Of a stretch of 64,000 nt of DNA, positions 44,050 through 52,388 are shown piece by piece. Position 1 is the first letter of the stretch, and each line of letters opens with the position of its first letter. Both the position numbers and the translations under genes were made by a program. The notes below the pieces were generated by a model that was not told where the DNA came from, searched no databases, and saw only the letters and a program-made list of their open reading frames with translations. The DNA comes from Arthrobacter sp. MMS18-M83 (lineage in GTDB: Bacteria; Actinomycetota; Actinomycetes; Actinomycetales; Micrococcaceae), in contig NZ_CP113343.1 in assembly GCF_026683955.1 (NCBI RefSeq), positions 3,286,001 through 3,350,000 on the forward strand. The letters are read 5' to 3'.

Positions 44050-44217
44050 CCGGCGGTTGCCCCTCCTCGTAAGACCTTTGGCACTTCACGGCGTGAACCC
44101 GGAATTCCGGGAGCCAATCGGGGCAACCCCTTAATCCGGGGGAGCCTGTCCTGACCCGGGGCGTCTCTCGACGTTGGGGGTCGCTGGCATGTATCCGCGA
44201 AGGAGCCTCAGCTAACG
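44050..44217 (-). ncRNA. M-box (ykoK leader) magnesium riboswitch
   Basis: Read on the minus strand, the leader begins CGTTAGCTGAGGCTCC (44217-44202), the most conserved M-box element, followed by GGATACATGCC and GTCGAGAGACGCC (44172-44160; consensus GTCGAAAGACGCC), GGGTCAGGACAGG, and later paired arms with CTTACGAGGAGGGGCAAC. A GC-rich hairpin (GCCGGG/GCCCGGC) follows near 44030, about 225 bases before the start codon. M-box RNA folds on Mg2+ and turns expression off. 3' limit approximate. Confidence 0.85.
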
Positions 44218-44323
44218 AATGGCACCTTACGTTCCGATGATAGGGCACGGACTTACACCTGACAAACCGGCTTTTCACAATTGTTCACGCGGCAAAAGCA
44301 CGCCCGATCACCACACGCGTGCC

Positions 44324-44839
44324 TCAGCCGGCTGAGTGGGATGTGGGGGAGGACTGTTGGTTTCGCGCCCGGTGGAGGCGGTACTCGCGAGCGGTGATCC
44401 AGACGATGAAGATGTCGAAGGCCGTCAGGAGGACAAGGCCCCAGGAGAAGGCCACTACAATCCGATAGCCCTGGTAGACGATGAAGACCAGAAGGAATGC
44501 GATCATCCACGGGTAGGCCCAGAGCTTGTCCTTGAGGACGGCCCAGACCAGGACGATTTTGACCACTCCGTGGAGCAGCAGGTAGATCGCGCCGAACAGC
44601 GACGCCGATACTGAGAGGTTGGAGCTGAAGTGGACCAGGCTATTCGCCACGAAGTCGTGCGGGTCCTGGGCTAGCTCGTGCTGGGTGAGGAACCGGACCA
44701 GATCTCCGATCTGCTCGGGTGTAATCACTAGGAGGAGTATGCCGCCCACCAGCTCAAGAACACCGTCCAGGCCCTTCAGGATGAGGCTGACGCGAAATGT
44801 TCTGTCGAGCAGTGTTGTTCCGGGTTGATTCGTTCTCAT
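44324..44839 (-). CDS. DUF2127 membrane protein
   Basis: 171 residues, four hydrophobic segments. Features of the DUF2127 family: RTFRVSLILKGLDGVLELVGG at the N-terminus, SASLFGAIYLLLHGVVKIVLV, and RIVVAFSWGLVLLTAFDIFIVWI near the end. Function of the family unknown. Runs toward the M-box unit; its own promoter would be near 44850. Confidence 0.82.
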   Translation of the reverse strand: MRTNQPGTTLLDRTFRVSLILKGLDGVLELVGGILLLVITPEQIGDLVRFLTQHELAQDPHDFVANSLVHFSSNLSVSASLFGAIYLLLHGVVKIVLVWAVLKDKLWAYPWMIAFLLVFIVYQGYRIVVAFSWGLVLLTAFDIFIVWITAREYRLHRARNQQSSPTSHSAG

Positions 44840-44927
44840 GACACACTTCCCTTCGGTACCTCAAGATACATTCAAAGGCGCAGTGGATGCGCCGGCGGAA
44901 AGAACTTCGGTAAAGCGTCCGATGAAT

Positions 44928-45395
44928 TCAGATATCGCTGAGCCCGACGCCTGAGTCATCGAGGCAGGGCGAACGTTTTCCGGCCGGGGCGCCGATGGAT
45001 CTGCGGCAGACGCAAGGGTGTCCCGGGACCGCCGGCATCGACAACCAGACGAACCGTTCCATTTTGTTGTAATTGCCGAAGTGCAGCACCGCCCCGTCCA
45101 GCTTCGGTGCGAGGTCACGGCTGACACTGACGGCTAGTTCCTGTGTGTCGTTTCGGCCGGTGGTGGATTCGTGGCCGGGCAGTTCGGTGACAAGGCACTT
45201 GAGGTATTTTTTGGGCTCCGTCCGGGAAAAGTAGAGCCCTTGTTTGCGGCAGCCGCCAGAGCCCTGATAACAGTGCAGGGTCCCGCCGAAGATCTTGATC
45301 ATCATCGCCGCTTCCGTGGTCACGGTGAAGCTGCCGTGGTCCGGGATCTGAACCATGACGCTGGTGAGGCCCACCATTGCGGGCTGCCGGCTCAC
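44928..45395 (-). CDS. Unrecognised protein translationally coupled to arsR
   Basis: 155 residues with 6 Cys, several in pairs (HCYQGSGGC, HPCVC). No membrane segment and no domain recognised. Its GTG start overlaps the ArsR stop by four bases, which supports a real gene in the same operon. The last 30 residues (SIGAPAGKRSPCLDD) look less ordered and a frameshift cannot be excluded. A Cys-rich partner of a metal-responsive repressor would fit metal handling, but this is only inference. Confidence 0.55.
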   Translation of the reverse strand: MSRQPAMVGLTSVMVQIPDHGSFTVTTEAAMMIKIFGGTLHCYQGSGGCRKQGLYFSRTEPKKYLKCLVTELPGHESTTGRNDTQELAVSVSRDLAPKLDGAVLHFGNYNKMERFVWLSMPAVPGHPCVCRRSIGAPAGKRSPCLDDSGVGLSDI

Positions 45396-45757
45396 ACCTC
45401 GTCCATGATGTCGGCGTGGTGGTGGCGGGGTGTTCCGTCAAGGGAGTGTTCGGCTTGGAAGATGGCATCGGTGACGAGTTGGCGGACGTGCTGGTTCGCG
45501 AGGCGGTAGTACACACGGGTTCCGGCTTGTCTCGTGGTAACAACGCGCCCGAGGCGCAATTTGGCCAGATGCTGGGAAACCGCTGCCTGGGATTTGTGGA
45601 CAAGTTCCGCCAGTTGGGTGACCGGTAATTCGCCGTCGCGCAACGCAAGAATAATACGGACCCGGGTGGCATCGGCGAGTATCGTAAAGACTTCGACCGC
45701 AAGTTCCACGTACTGGCTGTCTGGCTCACGCCCGCATAAAGCGTTATCTGCATCCAT
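45392..45757 (-). CDS. ArsR/SmtB family metal-responsive repressor
   Basis: 121 residues. Winged helix with LADATRVRIILAL, VTQLAELVHKSQAAVSQHLAKL and VYYRLANQHV. The C-terminal helix carries TPRHHHADIMDEV, a His-rich cluster like the alpha-5 zinc/nickel sites of SmtB/CzrA/NmtR proteins, and the start has Cys8. Dimeric repressor released by metal. Its operator is probably the palindrome just upstream (45765-45783). Confidence 0.9.
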   Translation of the reverse strand: MDADNALCGREPDSQYVELAVEVFTILADATRVRIILALRDGELPVTQLAELVHKSQAAVSQHLAKLRLGRVVTTRQAGTRVYYRLANQHVRQLVTDAIFQAEHSLDGTPRHHHADIMDEV

Positions 45758-45764
45758 GCTTATA

Positions 45765-45783
45765 TTGTTTCATACGAATACAA
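45765..45783. promoter_or_regulatory. Candidate ArsR operator
   Basis: TTGTTTCATACGAATACAA is an imperfect palindrome (outer arms TTGT/ACAA), eight bases from the arsR start and within the divergent arsR/LCP region. An ACAATAT-TATAAG sequence that could be the arsR -10 overlaps its left arm, so binding would block transcription. Confidence 0.5.
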
Positions 45784-45824
45784 CGAGGTATGCAAGGTGC
45801 CGTTCGTTAGCTGAGGAGATCTTC

Positions 45825-47207
45825 ATGAATGATGGGCACCACCGCCGCGGCAGACGACGCAAGGGGGAGGCATTTGCCGCCAAGGAGGCAACTCCCAGCG
45901 CCCCCCGGCACATGCGCCGCAAATCTCGGCGCAAATCCATCATCCTGGTCTCCGCTGCCGCCGTGGTGGCACTGGCCGCCACGACTGCCCTCACCTACGT
46001 GGGCGGGACGGCGTTTTCAGTCAACAACAACCTCCACAGGTCCGATGTCCTCAGGGATATGAAGGCGTTGCCCCAAGCGGTGCCGAAGTTGAGCCAGGAC
46101 ACGAACATCTTGGTTATGGGTCTGGATACAAGAGTTGACGAGAAGGGCAAGCCCCTTCCCCCGGAGACGTATGACGCCTTGCATGCGGGGGATGAGAACA
46201 TCGGCGGTTACAACTCCAACGTTCTGATGCTCATCCATATCCCTGCAGACGGTTCCAAGGCGGCGGGTATCTCGATTCCCCGGGATGACTACGTCCAGGT
46301 CAGCGGCATACCGGGAAGCGGCCCGTTCAAAGCCAAAATCAAAGAGGCGTACGGTTACGGGTTCGCGGCGGAGAAGACCTCCTTGATTAATGCAGGCAAG
46401 CCCGACGACGACGCCACTTATCAGGCAGCGCGCGACGCCGGGCGCAAGGCCGAGATCGCGACCGTCACCCAGTTCCTGGGCGGCGTGCACGTGGACCACT
46501 TCATCGAAGTCACCATGGCCGCGTTCTACCAGACGGCCCAGGCAATCGCCCCGATCACCGTGTGCGTCAACCGGGCCACTCAGGACACCTTCTCCGGTGC
46601 CGACTTCAAAGCCGGCATGCAGCAGATCGACGCCAAACAGGCCATGGCCTTCGTCCGGCAGCGCCGGGACACCACCGACCCGAACTACCAGTTCTCGGAC
46701 CTGGACCGGGCGCGCCGCCAACAAGCATTCATAGCTGCTGTCTCCCATCAGCTCAAAGACGCCGGAACTTTCACCGACCTCGGGAAAATGCAGGGTGTCC
46801 TGGATGCCGTGAGCAAAAACGTCGTGGTGGACTCCGAGCTGAACCTGATCCAGCTGGCCCAGCAGGCAACCTCCCTGACGGGCGGCAACATTTCCTTCAG
46901 CACGCTGCCGATCACCGGTTTCGGCTGGTCCCCTGAAGGCGCCTCCATCAACACGGTGGACCTCAACGAAGTGCAGGCCACCGTCAAAGAGCTTCTCAGT
47001 CCGGCCCCGCCGGCCCCTGCAACTACACCGACGACGACGGCGACAGCCGCTCCCGCACCCGTCTCACCCGGGACGGCTACACCCGCAGCTCCACCCGCTC
47101 CGGGAGGCGCAAGCCAACCACAAGCCACCCCGTCGGCACCTGCAAGCAACATCTACGCGGATTCCACCGGGGCCCTCCAAGGCGGTGCCACCCCCTGCGT
47201 CAAATAG
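45825..47207 (+). CDS. LCP family protein, copy 2 of the inverted pair
   Basis: 460 residues from ATG 45825 (GAGGAGA upstream). His/Arg/Lys-rich cytosolic start (HHRRGRRRKG), one helix (about 37-58), LCP core almost identical to the protein at 39343-40689, a different Pro/Thr/Ala-rich spacer (about 385-440) and the same C-terminal end IYADSTGALQGG...PCVK. Divergence is confined mainly to the N-terminus and spacer. Transcribed away from arsR. Confidence 0.92.
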   Translation: MNDGHHRRGRRRKGEAFAAKEATPSAPRHMRRKSRRKSIILVSAAAVVALAATTALTYVGGTAFSVNNNLHRSDVLRDMKALPQAVPKLSQDTNILVMGLDTRVDEKGKPLPPETYDALHAGDENIGGYNSNVLMLIHIPADGSKAAGISIPRDDYVQVSGIPGSGPFKAKIKEAYGYGFAAEKTSLINAGKPDDDATYQAARDAGRKAEIATVTQFLGGVHVDHFIEVTMAAFYQTAQAIAPITVCVNRATQDTFSGADFKAGMQQIDAKQAMAFVRQRRDTTDPNYQFSDLDRARRQQAFIAAVSHQLKDAGTFTDLGKMQGVLDAVSKNVVVDSELNLIQLAQQATSLTGGNISFSTLPITGFGWSPEGASINTVDLNEVQATVKELLSPAPPAPATTPTTTATAAPAPVSPGTATPAAPPAPGGASQPQATPSAPASNIYADSTGALQGGATPCVK

Positions 47208-47256
47208 GGGCACGGGTCTCCGGTGGCCTGGAAGTTCTCTCCGATAGGCTCTGTTG

Positions 47257-47733
47257 ATGAGTGAAAATACTCAGCGGCTTGCGGGCTATCTGGACAAGAC
47301 GCTGCCCGGACTTTATCAAGCGCTGTCCGGCTACGCGGAGCAGGTCACTTCGGAAGCTGACCGGACTGGGATCCCTCGCCGCACGTTGGAGTTGGTGAAC
47401 TACCGGGCTTCGCAGATCAACGGATGCGCGTTCTGCCTGGACCTGCACCATCGCCGTGCTATTGGCTATGGCGAGACGGAGCAGCGGCTTGCCCTGCTGT
47501 CTGTGTATGGCGAGGTGGACCTCTTTAGCGAGGCCGAGAAGGTGGCGCTAGAACTGGCCGAACAGATCACGCGCATGAGCACAGCCCGTCCCACGGCCGA
47601 GTTGTTTTCCCGTGCACGTCAGGTCTATACCGAGGAGCAGATCGGTGTGCTGTGCATGGCGTGCATCGGCATCAACGCCTTCAATCGCCTATCCATCCTG
47701 AGCGAGCACCCGGTGCGGAAGGCGCGGAACTAG
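47257..47733 (+). CDS. Carboxymuconolactone decarboxylase / AhpD-like alkylhydroperoxidase
   Basis: 158 residues, helical. The CMD motif NGCAFCLDLHH gives Cys57, Cys60 and His64, the AhpD thiol-peroxidase pattern. Role: peroxide detoxification with a lipoamide or thioredoxin partner. Start ATG 47257; TTG 47254 directly precedes it. No Shine-Dalgarno is clear. Stands alone between LCP and galU. Confidence 0.87.
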   Translation: MSENTQRLAGYLDKTLPGLYQALSGYAEQVTSEADRTGIPRRTLELVNYRASQINGCAFCLDLHHRRAIGYGETEQRLALLSVYGEVDLFSEAEKVALELAEQITRMSTARPTAELFSRARQVYTEEQIGVLCMACIGINAFNRLSILSEHPVRKARN

Positions 47734-47808
47734 GACTTCCTGACCAGACACGCCGAAAACTTGTATCCGGGATTCGCCCTTTAGAAAATCAATTCGTACG
47801 ATTTGCCT

Positions 47809-48699
47809 ATGACTATGGGGAAATCAGTTCGTAAAGCAGTTATTCCGGCCGCTGGATTGGGCACGCGCTTCTTGCCTGCCACCAAAGCGATGCCGAAGGA
47901 AATGTTGCCGGTAGTAGATGAGCCAGCCATCCAGTACGTGGTTGAGGAGGCTGTGAAGGCTGGCCTGAGCGACTTGCTGATGATCACAGGCCGCAACAAG
48001 CGCGCCCTTGAGGACCATTTCGATCGTGCACCTGATCTCGAACGCACTTTGGAACTCAAGGGAGACCGGGTCCGCCTGGACGCCGTGCAGCACGCTTCCG
48101 GACTTGGTCCCATCCATTACGTACGCCAGGGCGAACCGAGGGGCTTGGGCCACGCAGTGTTGTGCGCCCGGCAGCATGTGGGTGACGAACCCTTTGCCGT
48201 GCTTTTGGGGGACGACCTGATTGACGAGCGCGATCAGCTCCTGTCCACCATGATCGACGTCCAAGCGAAGACCGGCGGCTCGGTCATTGCTCTCATCGAA
48301 GTGGAACCTTCACAGATCAGTGCCTATGGCTGTGCTGACATCACGCCCATTGCAGGGGAGGCCTATGTCCGGGTCAACAGCCTTGTGGAGAAGCCTTCGG
48401 TTGAAGAAGCGCCGTCAAACTTGGCCGTCATTGGACGCTACGTTCTTCACCCGGCTGTCTTCGATGTCCTGGAAGAAACCGGGCCCGGGCGCGGCGGCGA
48501 GATCCAGCTGACCGACGCACTTCAGACCCTCGCCAAAGGAGACGGTGAGGGCGCTGGTGTTTTCGGGGTGGTCTTCCGCGGACGCCGCTACGATACCGGG
48601 GACAAGCTCAGCTACTTGAAGGCCGTCATCACCTTGGCGTCCGAGCGGGCCGAGTTCGGTGAAGATCTGAAATCCTGGATGAAGGAATTCCTCGGCTAG
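47809..48699 (+). CDS. galU: UTP-glucose-1-phosphate uridylyltransferase
   Basis: About 296 residues. Nucleotidyltransferase motif PAAGLGTRFLPATKAMPKEM, then EEAVKAGLSDLLMITGRNKRALEDHF, FAVLLGDD and NSLVEKP. Makes UDP-glucose for wall and exopolysaccharide synthesis, which fits the polysaccharide locus that follows. Start ATG 47809 (or 47815) has no visible Shine-Dalgarno, so a leaderless message is possible. Ends tail to tail with the phosphatase gene, overlapping it by four bases. Confidence 0.93.
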   Translation: MTMGKSVRKAVIPAAGLGTRFLPATKAMPKEMLPVVDEPAIQYVVEEAVKAGLSDLLMITGRNKRALEDHFDRAPDLERTLELKGDRVRLDAVQHASGLGPIHYVRQGEPRGLGHAVLCARQHVGDEPFAVLLGDDLIDERDQLLSTMIDVQAKTGGSVIALIEVEPSQISAYGCADITPIAGEAYVRVNSLVEKPSVEEAPSNLAVIGRYVLHPAVFDVLEETGPGRGGEIQLTDALQTLAKGDGEGAGVFGVVFRGRRYDTGDKLSYLKAVITLASERAEFGEDLKSWMKEFLG

Positions 48700-49298
48700 G
48701 AGGCCTGCATGCTTAGCCGGGCGTAGCGGAGAATCCTGCGGATGGCCGGGGCCAGCTGGTCTTCCATCCGCAGGTAGGCGTCGGCCCCTTGTTTGTAGGG
48801 GTCCGCGACGTCGTTGTTTGAGGCCTCTGCCGCCAAAACGAGGTGGCGGACAGACGATGCCCGTGCGGGCAGTTCTCGCCACTGTTGGGTGTAGTCCGAG
48901 CCCGACGGCGATGCGTCGCCGCGTTCCTCGAGGGCCGTCACCATTCGCGCGAATTCCCGGATGGTGAAAGTGCGTTTGAGTAGGGAGGCATCCAGCTGCA
49001 GAACTTCCCCGCGGTGGTGTGATGCCATGGTGAGCACCAGATCTGATTCCTTCAGAATTTTCGACGTGAGCTGGCGTGCGGCAAAGTTATCGGGTGAGCC
49101 GCCGTAGGTGCGGATGATGTCCGCAGACAAAGGTTGGATGGGGCTGCCCACCATGGCCCTCGTGCCGGCGCTACGTACCTCGAAGGCCCCGGGGAGAACT
49201 TGGTCCAGGCCCGCTTGAAGCAACCGTTCGGCGACGGGGGAGCGGCAAATGTTGCCGGTGCAAACGGTCAGGATCCGAACGGGTTGGAGCGATTCCAA
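48696..49298 (-). CDS. Low-molecular-weight protein-tyrosine phosphatase
   Basis: 200 residues. P-loop VCTGNICRSP with Cys13 and Arg19, and the general-acid Asp in NDVADPYKQG. In polysaccharide loci such enzymes (Wzb type) remove phosphate from the Tyr-rich tail of the BY-kinase, encoded here at 54145-55611. About 25% longer than the usual 150 residues because of a middle insertion (SPSGSDYTQQW). Confidence 0.92.
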   Translation of the reverse strand: MESLQPVRILTVCTGNICRSPVAERLLQAGLDQVLPGAFEVRSAGTRAMVGSPIQPLSADIIRTYGGSPDNFAARQLTSKILKESDLVLTMASHHRGEVLQLDASLLKRTFTIREFARMVTALEERGDASPSGSDYTQQWRELPARASSVRHLVLAAEASNNDVADPYKQGADAYLRMEDQLAPAIRRILRYARLSMQAS

Positions 49299-49550
49299 AG
49301 GTAGAGCTCTTTCACTAGCTGGCTGAACTTAGCTTGGACTTGGACGCCTTTGATCTACGAGTGTCTCAGCATGGCAAAAGCGGCCACGCTGAAGGAAACC
49401 ACGGCCAAGAGGAATAGCAATATTATCGGCCAGATTGGCCTTGAAATGGCCGGAAATCTCGGAATAGCCGGCAAATCGATTCGGAAACTCAGTCTCCCGC
49501 GCCTCCGCCAATGTCTCCCCATGTTCATAAGTTACCGTACGCGCAAACAA

Positions 49551-49588
49551 AGAGGGGTCGTTTCCGAATTACCGGAAACAACCCCTCT
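49551..49588. terminator. Bidirectional intrinsic terminator
   Basis: AGAGGGGTCGTTTCCG (49551-49566) pairs with CGGAAACAACCCCTCT (49573-49588) with one G-T type mismatch and a six-base loop. T-rich ends occur on both strands (TCGTTTTG on plus, TTTGTTTG on minus), so it can end the surface-protein gene on the minus strand. Otherwise 49299-49550 has no gene that I can support. Confidence 0.85.
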
Positions 49589-49599
49589 TCGTTTTGCAT

Positions 49600-50208
49600 C
49601 TAGGCTGCGGCTACTGCTTCGCCCTTTGCGCGACGGCGAACCACCACTACGGAGGCCGTGCCGGCTACAAGTGCACCAGCGCCAACCAAGCCCCACAGAA
49701 TGAGGCTGGAGTCCACACCGGTGTTGGCCAGGCCTGCACCGGTGTTGGCCAGGCCGGCCCCGCCAGTGTTTGCCAGACCCGCAGTGCTTGCTGAGGAAGC
49801 AACTACGGTTGCCGTGACCGTGTGGCCGGAAGTTGCGCCAACGGCAGTCAGCACGTAGGTACCAGCCGAGTTCAGTTGGACGGTGACGGAATAGGCGCCG
49901 GCGCTGTTAGCGACGGCGGTCAAGGTAAGCGGTGCTAGCGGAAGTGCACCAGCAACTGCCATGGTGACAGATCCGGTGCCGGGAGCGGCTGCGCCCTGAG
50001 CCGTGGTGGTCTGGTTGACCGTAATGTTGACCGTTTCGCCGGCTGCGAAGCCGTTACCGGAGAATACAACGGTTCCGCCGACCCCGACAGTTGCGTTGGA
50101 AACGGTGCCCTGCTGAGCCGGAGCCGGGTAATCGACAGCCATTGCTGGAGCCGAAGCGGCAAGAGCGATTGTGCCCGCAAGCGCGAGCACTGCAAGTGAT
50201 TTCTTCAA
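49600..50208 (-). CDS. Cell-surface protein with triple LANTG sorting motif
   Basis: 202 residues from TTG 50208 (AGGGGG at seven bases). Signal peptide 1-25 (KKSLAVLALAGTIALAASAPAMA), a beta-rich Ig-like domain (about 30-140; VFSGNGFAAGETVNITV), then three copies of LANTG at 145-149, 153-157 and 160-164, a membrane helix (about 168-190) and an RRRAK tail. LAXTG is the motif of class E sortases in actinobacteria; only the last copy has the usual spacing to the helix. No sortase gene is in the window. Sits in the polysaccharide locus. Confidence 0.88.
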   Translation of the reverse strand: MKKSLAVLALAGTIALAASAPAMAVDYPAPAQQGTVSNATVGVGGTVVFSGNGFAAGETVNITVNQTTTAQGAAAPGTGSVTMAVAGALPLAPLTLTAVANSAGAYSVTVQLNSAGTYVLTAVGATSGHTVTATVVASSASTAGLANTGGAGLANTGAGLANTGVDSSLILWGLVGAGALVAGTASVVVVRRRAKGEAVAAA

Positions 50209-50333
50209 TTTTTGTCCCCCTGAGACCTTGATACCTGTTTGAGTTCTGATACGTAATTCATTGTGATGACCTGATTTCATCCACCACGATCACGTGAACT
50301 GAAATCTGAGACCTACCCCAGAGAGAAGCTACC

Positions 50334-50361
50334 ATCATAAGGCTGCTTACTGCAAAGTAAA
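50334..50361 (-). promoter_or_regulatory. Promoter of the LANTG surface-protein gene
   Basis: On the minus strand, -35 TTTACT (50361-50356) and -10 TATGAT (50339-50334) are 16 bases apart; -10 matches consensus at five of six. This predicts a 5' leader of about 120 bases before TTG 50208 that contains a TTCACGTGAT palindrome near 50290. Confidence 0.5.
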
Positions 50362-50393
50362 TCCAAAGCTGTTACAAAGGTTTTACCTGCCGT

Positions 50394-52277
50394 CTATCCC
50401 GCGCCCCCGCAGTTTACCGACTCTATGGGAAGGACTACCTTGTCCAAGGATTGAATTGTTGGAGTCACCACCACCGCCGGTTGGCTTTGCTGCACGATCT
50501 TTCCGAAGGTGAATTCGACCGTGGTGCTCTGTCCCGGGGCCAGCTTCATTGTGAGGGTGCCGACAGGTCTGTTGTCATGCTGCTGTGCGCCGAAGGGGAC
50601 TTTGTTCCCGTCTTGGGTGGCTGTTTCTACTTGGGCCTGAGCCGGCCCATAAACAATGACGTTGCTTTGGGCCTCGCCAGGAGGAATCCCATAGATGCCG
50701 CCGCCTGTCACGTAGCTCGGCAACGAGCTGGCTGCGTCGGCCGGGGCAGTGTTTGTGCTGGTGATCCGTACTTTTATCGTCCCGTAACCGTTAGCGGGGC
50801 ATTGCCTTATGAGCTGAACGGTCCGTTTGACGTAATAATCCATCTTCGCGCCGGTGCCGTCATTGAAGTAGGCGCCAAACTGCGCGGCAGGCACGCTGGG
50901 CCCGGATATGGAACCGCTGAGCGGGTACTTGTTGAGCACAGATTGTTCGCTACCTTCGGCAGACCAGAGGAGGATCCTGTGTTCTTCGACCCCCTTCCCG
51001 ACGCCCGTAAGTAGACCCTTGGCGTCGCCCTTGCCTGATGAGAGGGCGCCAAAGACCTCCTTGGCTACACCCGCGAAGTAGACGTCCTGCAGTTGAGCAT
51101 TGTTGAACTGGGCGTAGACGTCGGAAAGCAGCGTCTTAACAATGTTATTTCCGGACAGTTGGTTTGGAAGCTTGCCGCCAGTCAGTGCCAGTAATTGCGG
51201 GTCCTGAAGACTGACCGGGCCTGTGGCGTCCAAGATGTAGCCGAGCGCGACTGGATCGATCGAGATGGCCCCGTCCAGTCGCTCGTTCTTCTTCTGCTCC
51301 CACATCTTCAATGCTGTGGTCGCTGCTGTCGGGAAGTCGGGGGTGAAATTGACATCCTGCATGAACGTTCCCATACGAGTGCTGTAGATGCTCTCCTGCT
51401 GAGGGTCAACCGGCACTGGAGGATTGAATTCGCCGAGATCGTGGCCGCTGGTCTGGGAAGACAAACTGATTCTTCCTTTATCCGCCGTGAGAACGGCCAG
51501 TGCGCCGGGAATGCCGCCAGTGGCCCGGCTCTCTGCGTTGTTTTGGATAAGGAGCAGGTAGTGCCGCGGTTTCTCAGATCCCAGCATCCCGGGGGCCAAC
51601 CCGGCAGCGTTGGAGGCTGTGTCCAGGGTGCTCACTATAGTGCTGAGTTGATCCCTAGCCTGCGTCAGCGGTTTTGCGACCTGGGGGAGGAGGCTGCCTG
51701 CGTCGATCCCGTTGAGGCGGTCCACAGAGGCGCGCACCGCGTTTGCTGCCGACGCCATTACAGGGGCTGCTTTCCGGATAGGTTCGAGGTCCGTGCCGTG
51801 GTTGCTCGGCACGAGTTTGTTCCAGTCGAGGGAGTCGTAGACCTTTACCAAGGGTGCAGCGCCGAGCGTGGCTACGTCGTCGGCCGAGCGGGTAATTTCA
51901 ACGGTAGCGGAGAAATTCGCGCCCAGCCAGGGAATTGTGGTGGCCAGTGACCAAATTGGATCGGCCGCCGCGTCGCGCGCAGCGGCAGTATGCCGCTTGA
52001 GCTCGTCAACGGCGGAGGACGCCTCGGCTTGCCGATTATTGAGAATGCTCTCCTTGAGTTTGGGCACCAGGTGTGTTGACGCCTCAAGTTCGGTTTTAAT
52101 AGTGGATGCCTTCGCACTTAGCCATGCAGCGCAAGCCCCTGCGAGCACCAGGAAGGCGGCAACGCAAATACTAGTGGTGAGCAGCCGACGGCGGACCCTC
52201 TTCCCGGCGTCACCCGGTGCGTTTCGGTTTCCGCCTTGCCTGCTCCCGTTTTCCTTGGAATCTTGGATATTAGCCAT
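50394..52277 (-). CDS. DUF4012 exported protein of the polysaccharide locus
   Basis: About 627 residues from ATG 52277 (a GTG at 52343 is in frame; neither has a strong ribosome binding site). A basic cytosolic start, one membrane helix (about 33-55), coiled-coil-like segment (about 60-110), then the DUF4012 region with YLLLIQNNAESRATGGIPGA, a YVTGGGIYGIPPGEAQ segment and a beta-rich C-terminus with a single late Cys pair (RQCPANG, VNCGGAG). Function of the family unknown; it recurs in actinobacterial exopolysaccharide clusters, so a role in polymer export or attachment is likely but inferred. Confidence 0.85.
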   Translation of the reverse strand: MANIQDSKENGSRQGGNRNAPGDAGKRVRRRLLTTSICVAAFLVLAGACAAWLSAKASTIKTELEASTHLVPKLKESILNNRQAEASSAVDELKRHTAAARDAAADPIWSLATTIPWLGANFSATVEITRSADDVATLGAAPLVKVYDSLDWNKLVPSNHGTDLEPIRKAAPVMASAANAVRASVDRLNGIDAGSLLPQVAKPLTQARDQLSTIVSTLDTASNAAGLAPGMLGSEKPRHYLLLIQNNAESRATGGIPGALAVLTADKGRISLSSQTSGHDLGEFNPPVPVDPQQESIYSTRMGTFMQDVNFTPDFPTAATTALKMWEQKKNERLDGAISIDPVALGYILDATGPVSLQDPQLLALTGGKLPNQLSGNNIVKTLLSDVYAQFNNAQLQDVYFAGVAKEVFGALSSGKGDAKGLLTGVGKGVEEHRILLWSAEGSEQSVLNKYPLSGSISGPSVPAAQFGAYFNDGTGAKMDYYVKRTVQLIRQCPANGYGTIKVRITSTNTAPADAASSLPSYVTGGGIYGIPPGEAQSNVIVYGPAQAQVETATQDGNKVPFGAQQHDNRPVGTLTMKLAPGQSTTVEFTFGKIVQQSQPAVVVTPTIQSLDKVVLPIESVNCGGAG

Positions 52278-52388
52278 TGCTACCGGTGCCAAGATAGTCG
52301 CTATAGATGACTGAATTTTGCATAGTGTTGCCTTCCTCGGCACAGAGATAGAGAGCCTTCGGCCGCCGAAAGCTGAACCGGATTCCGC

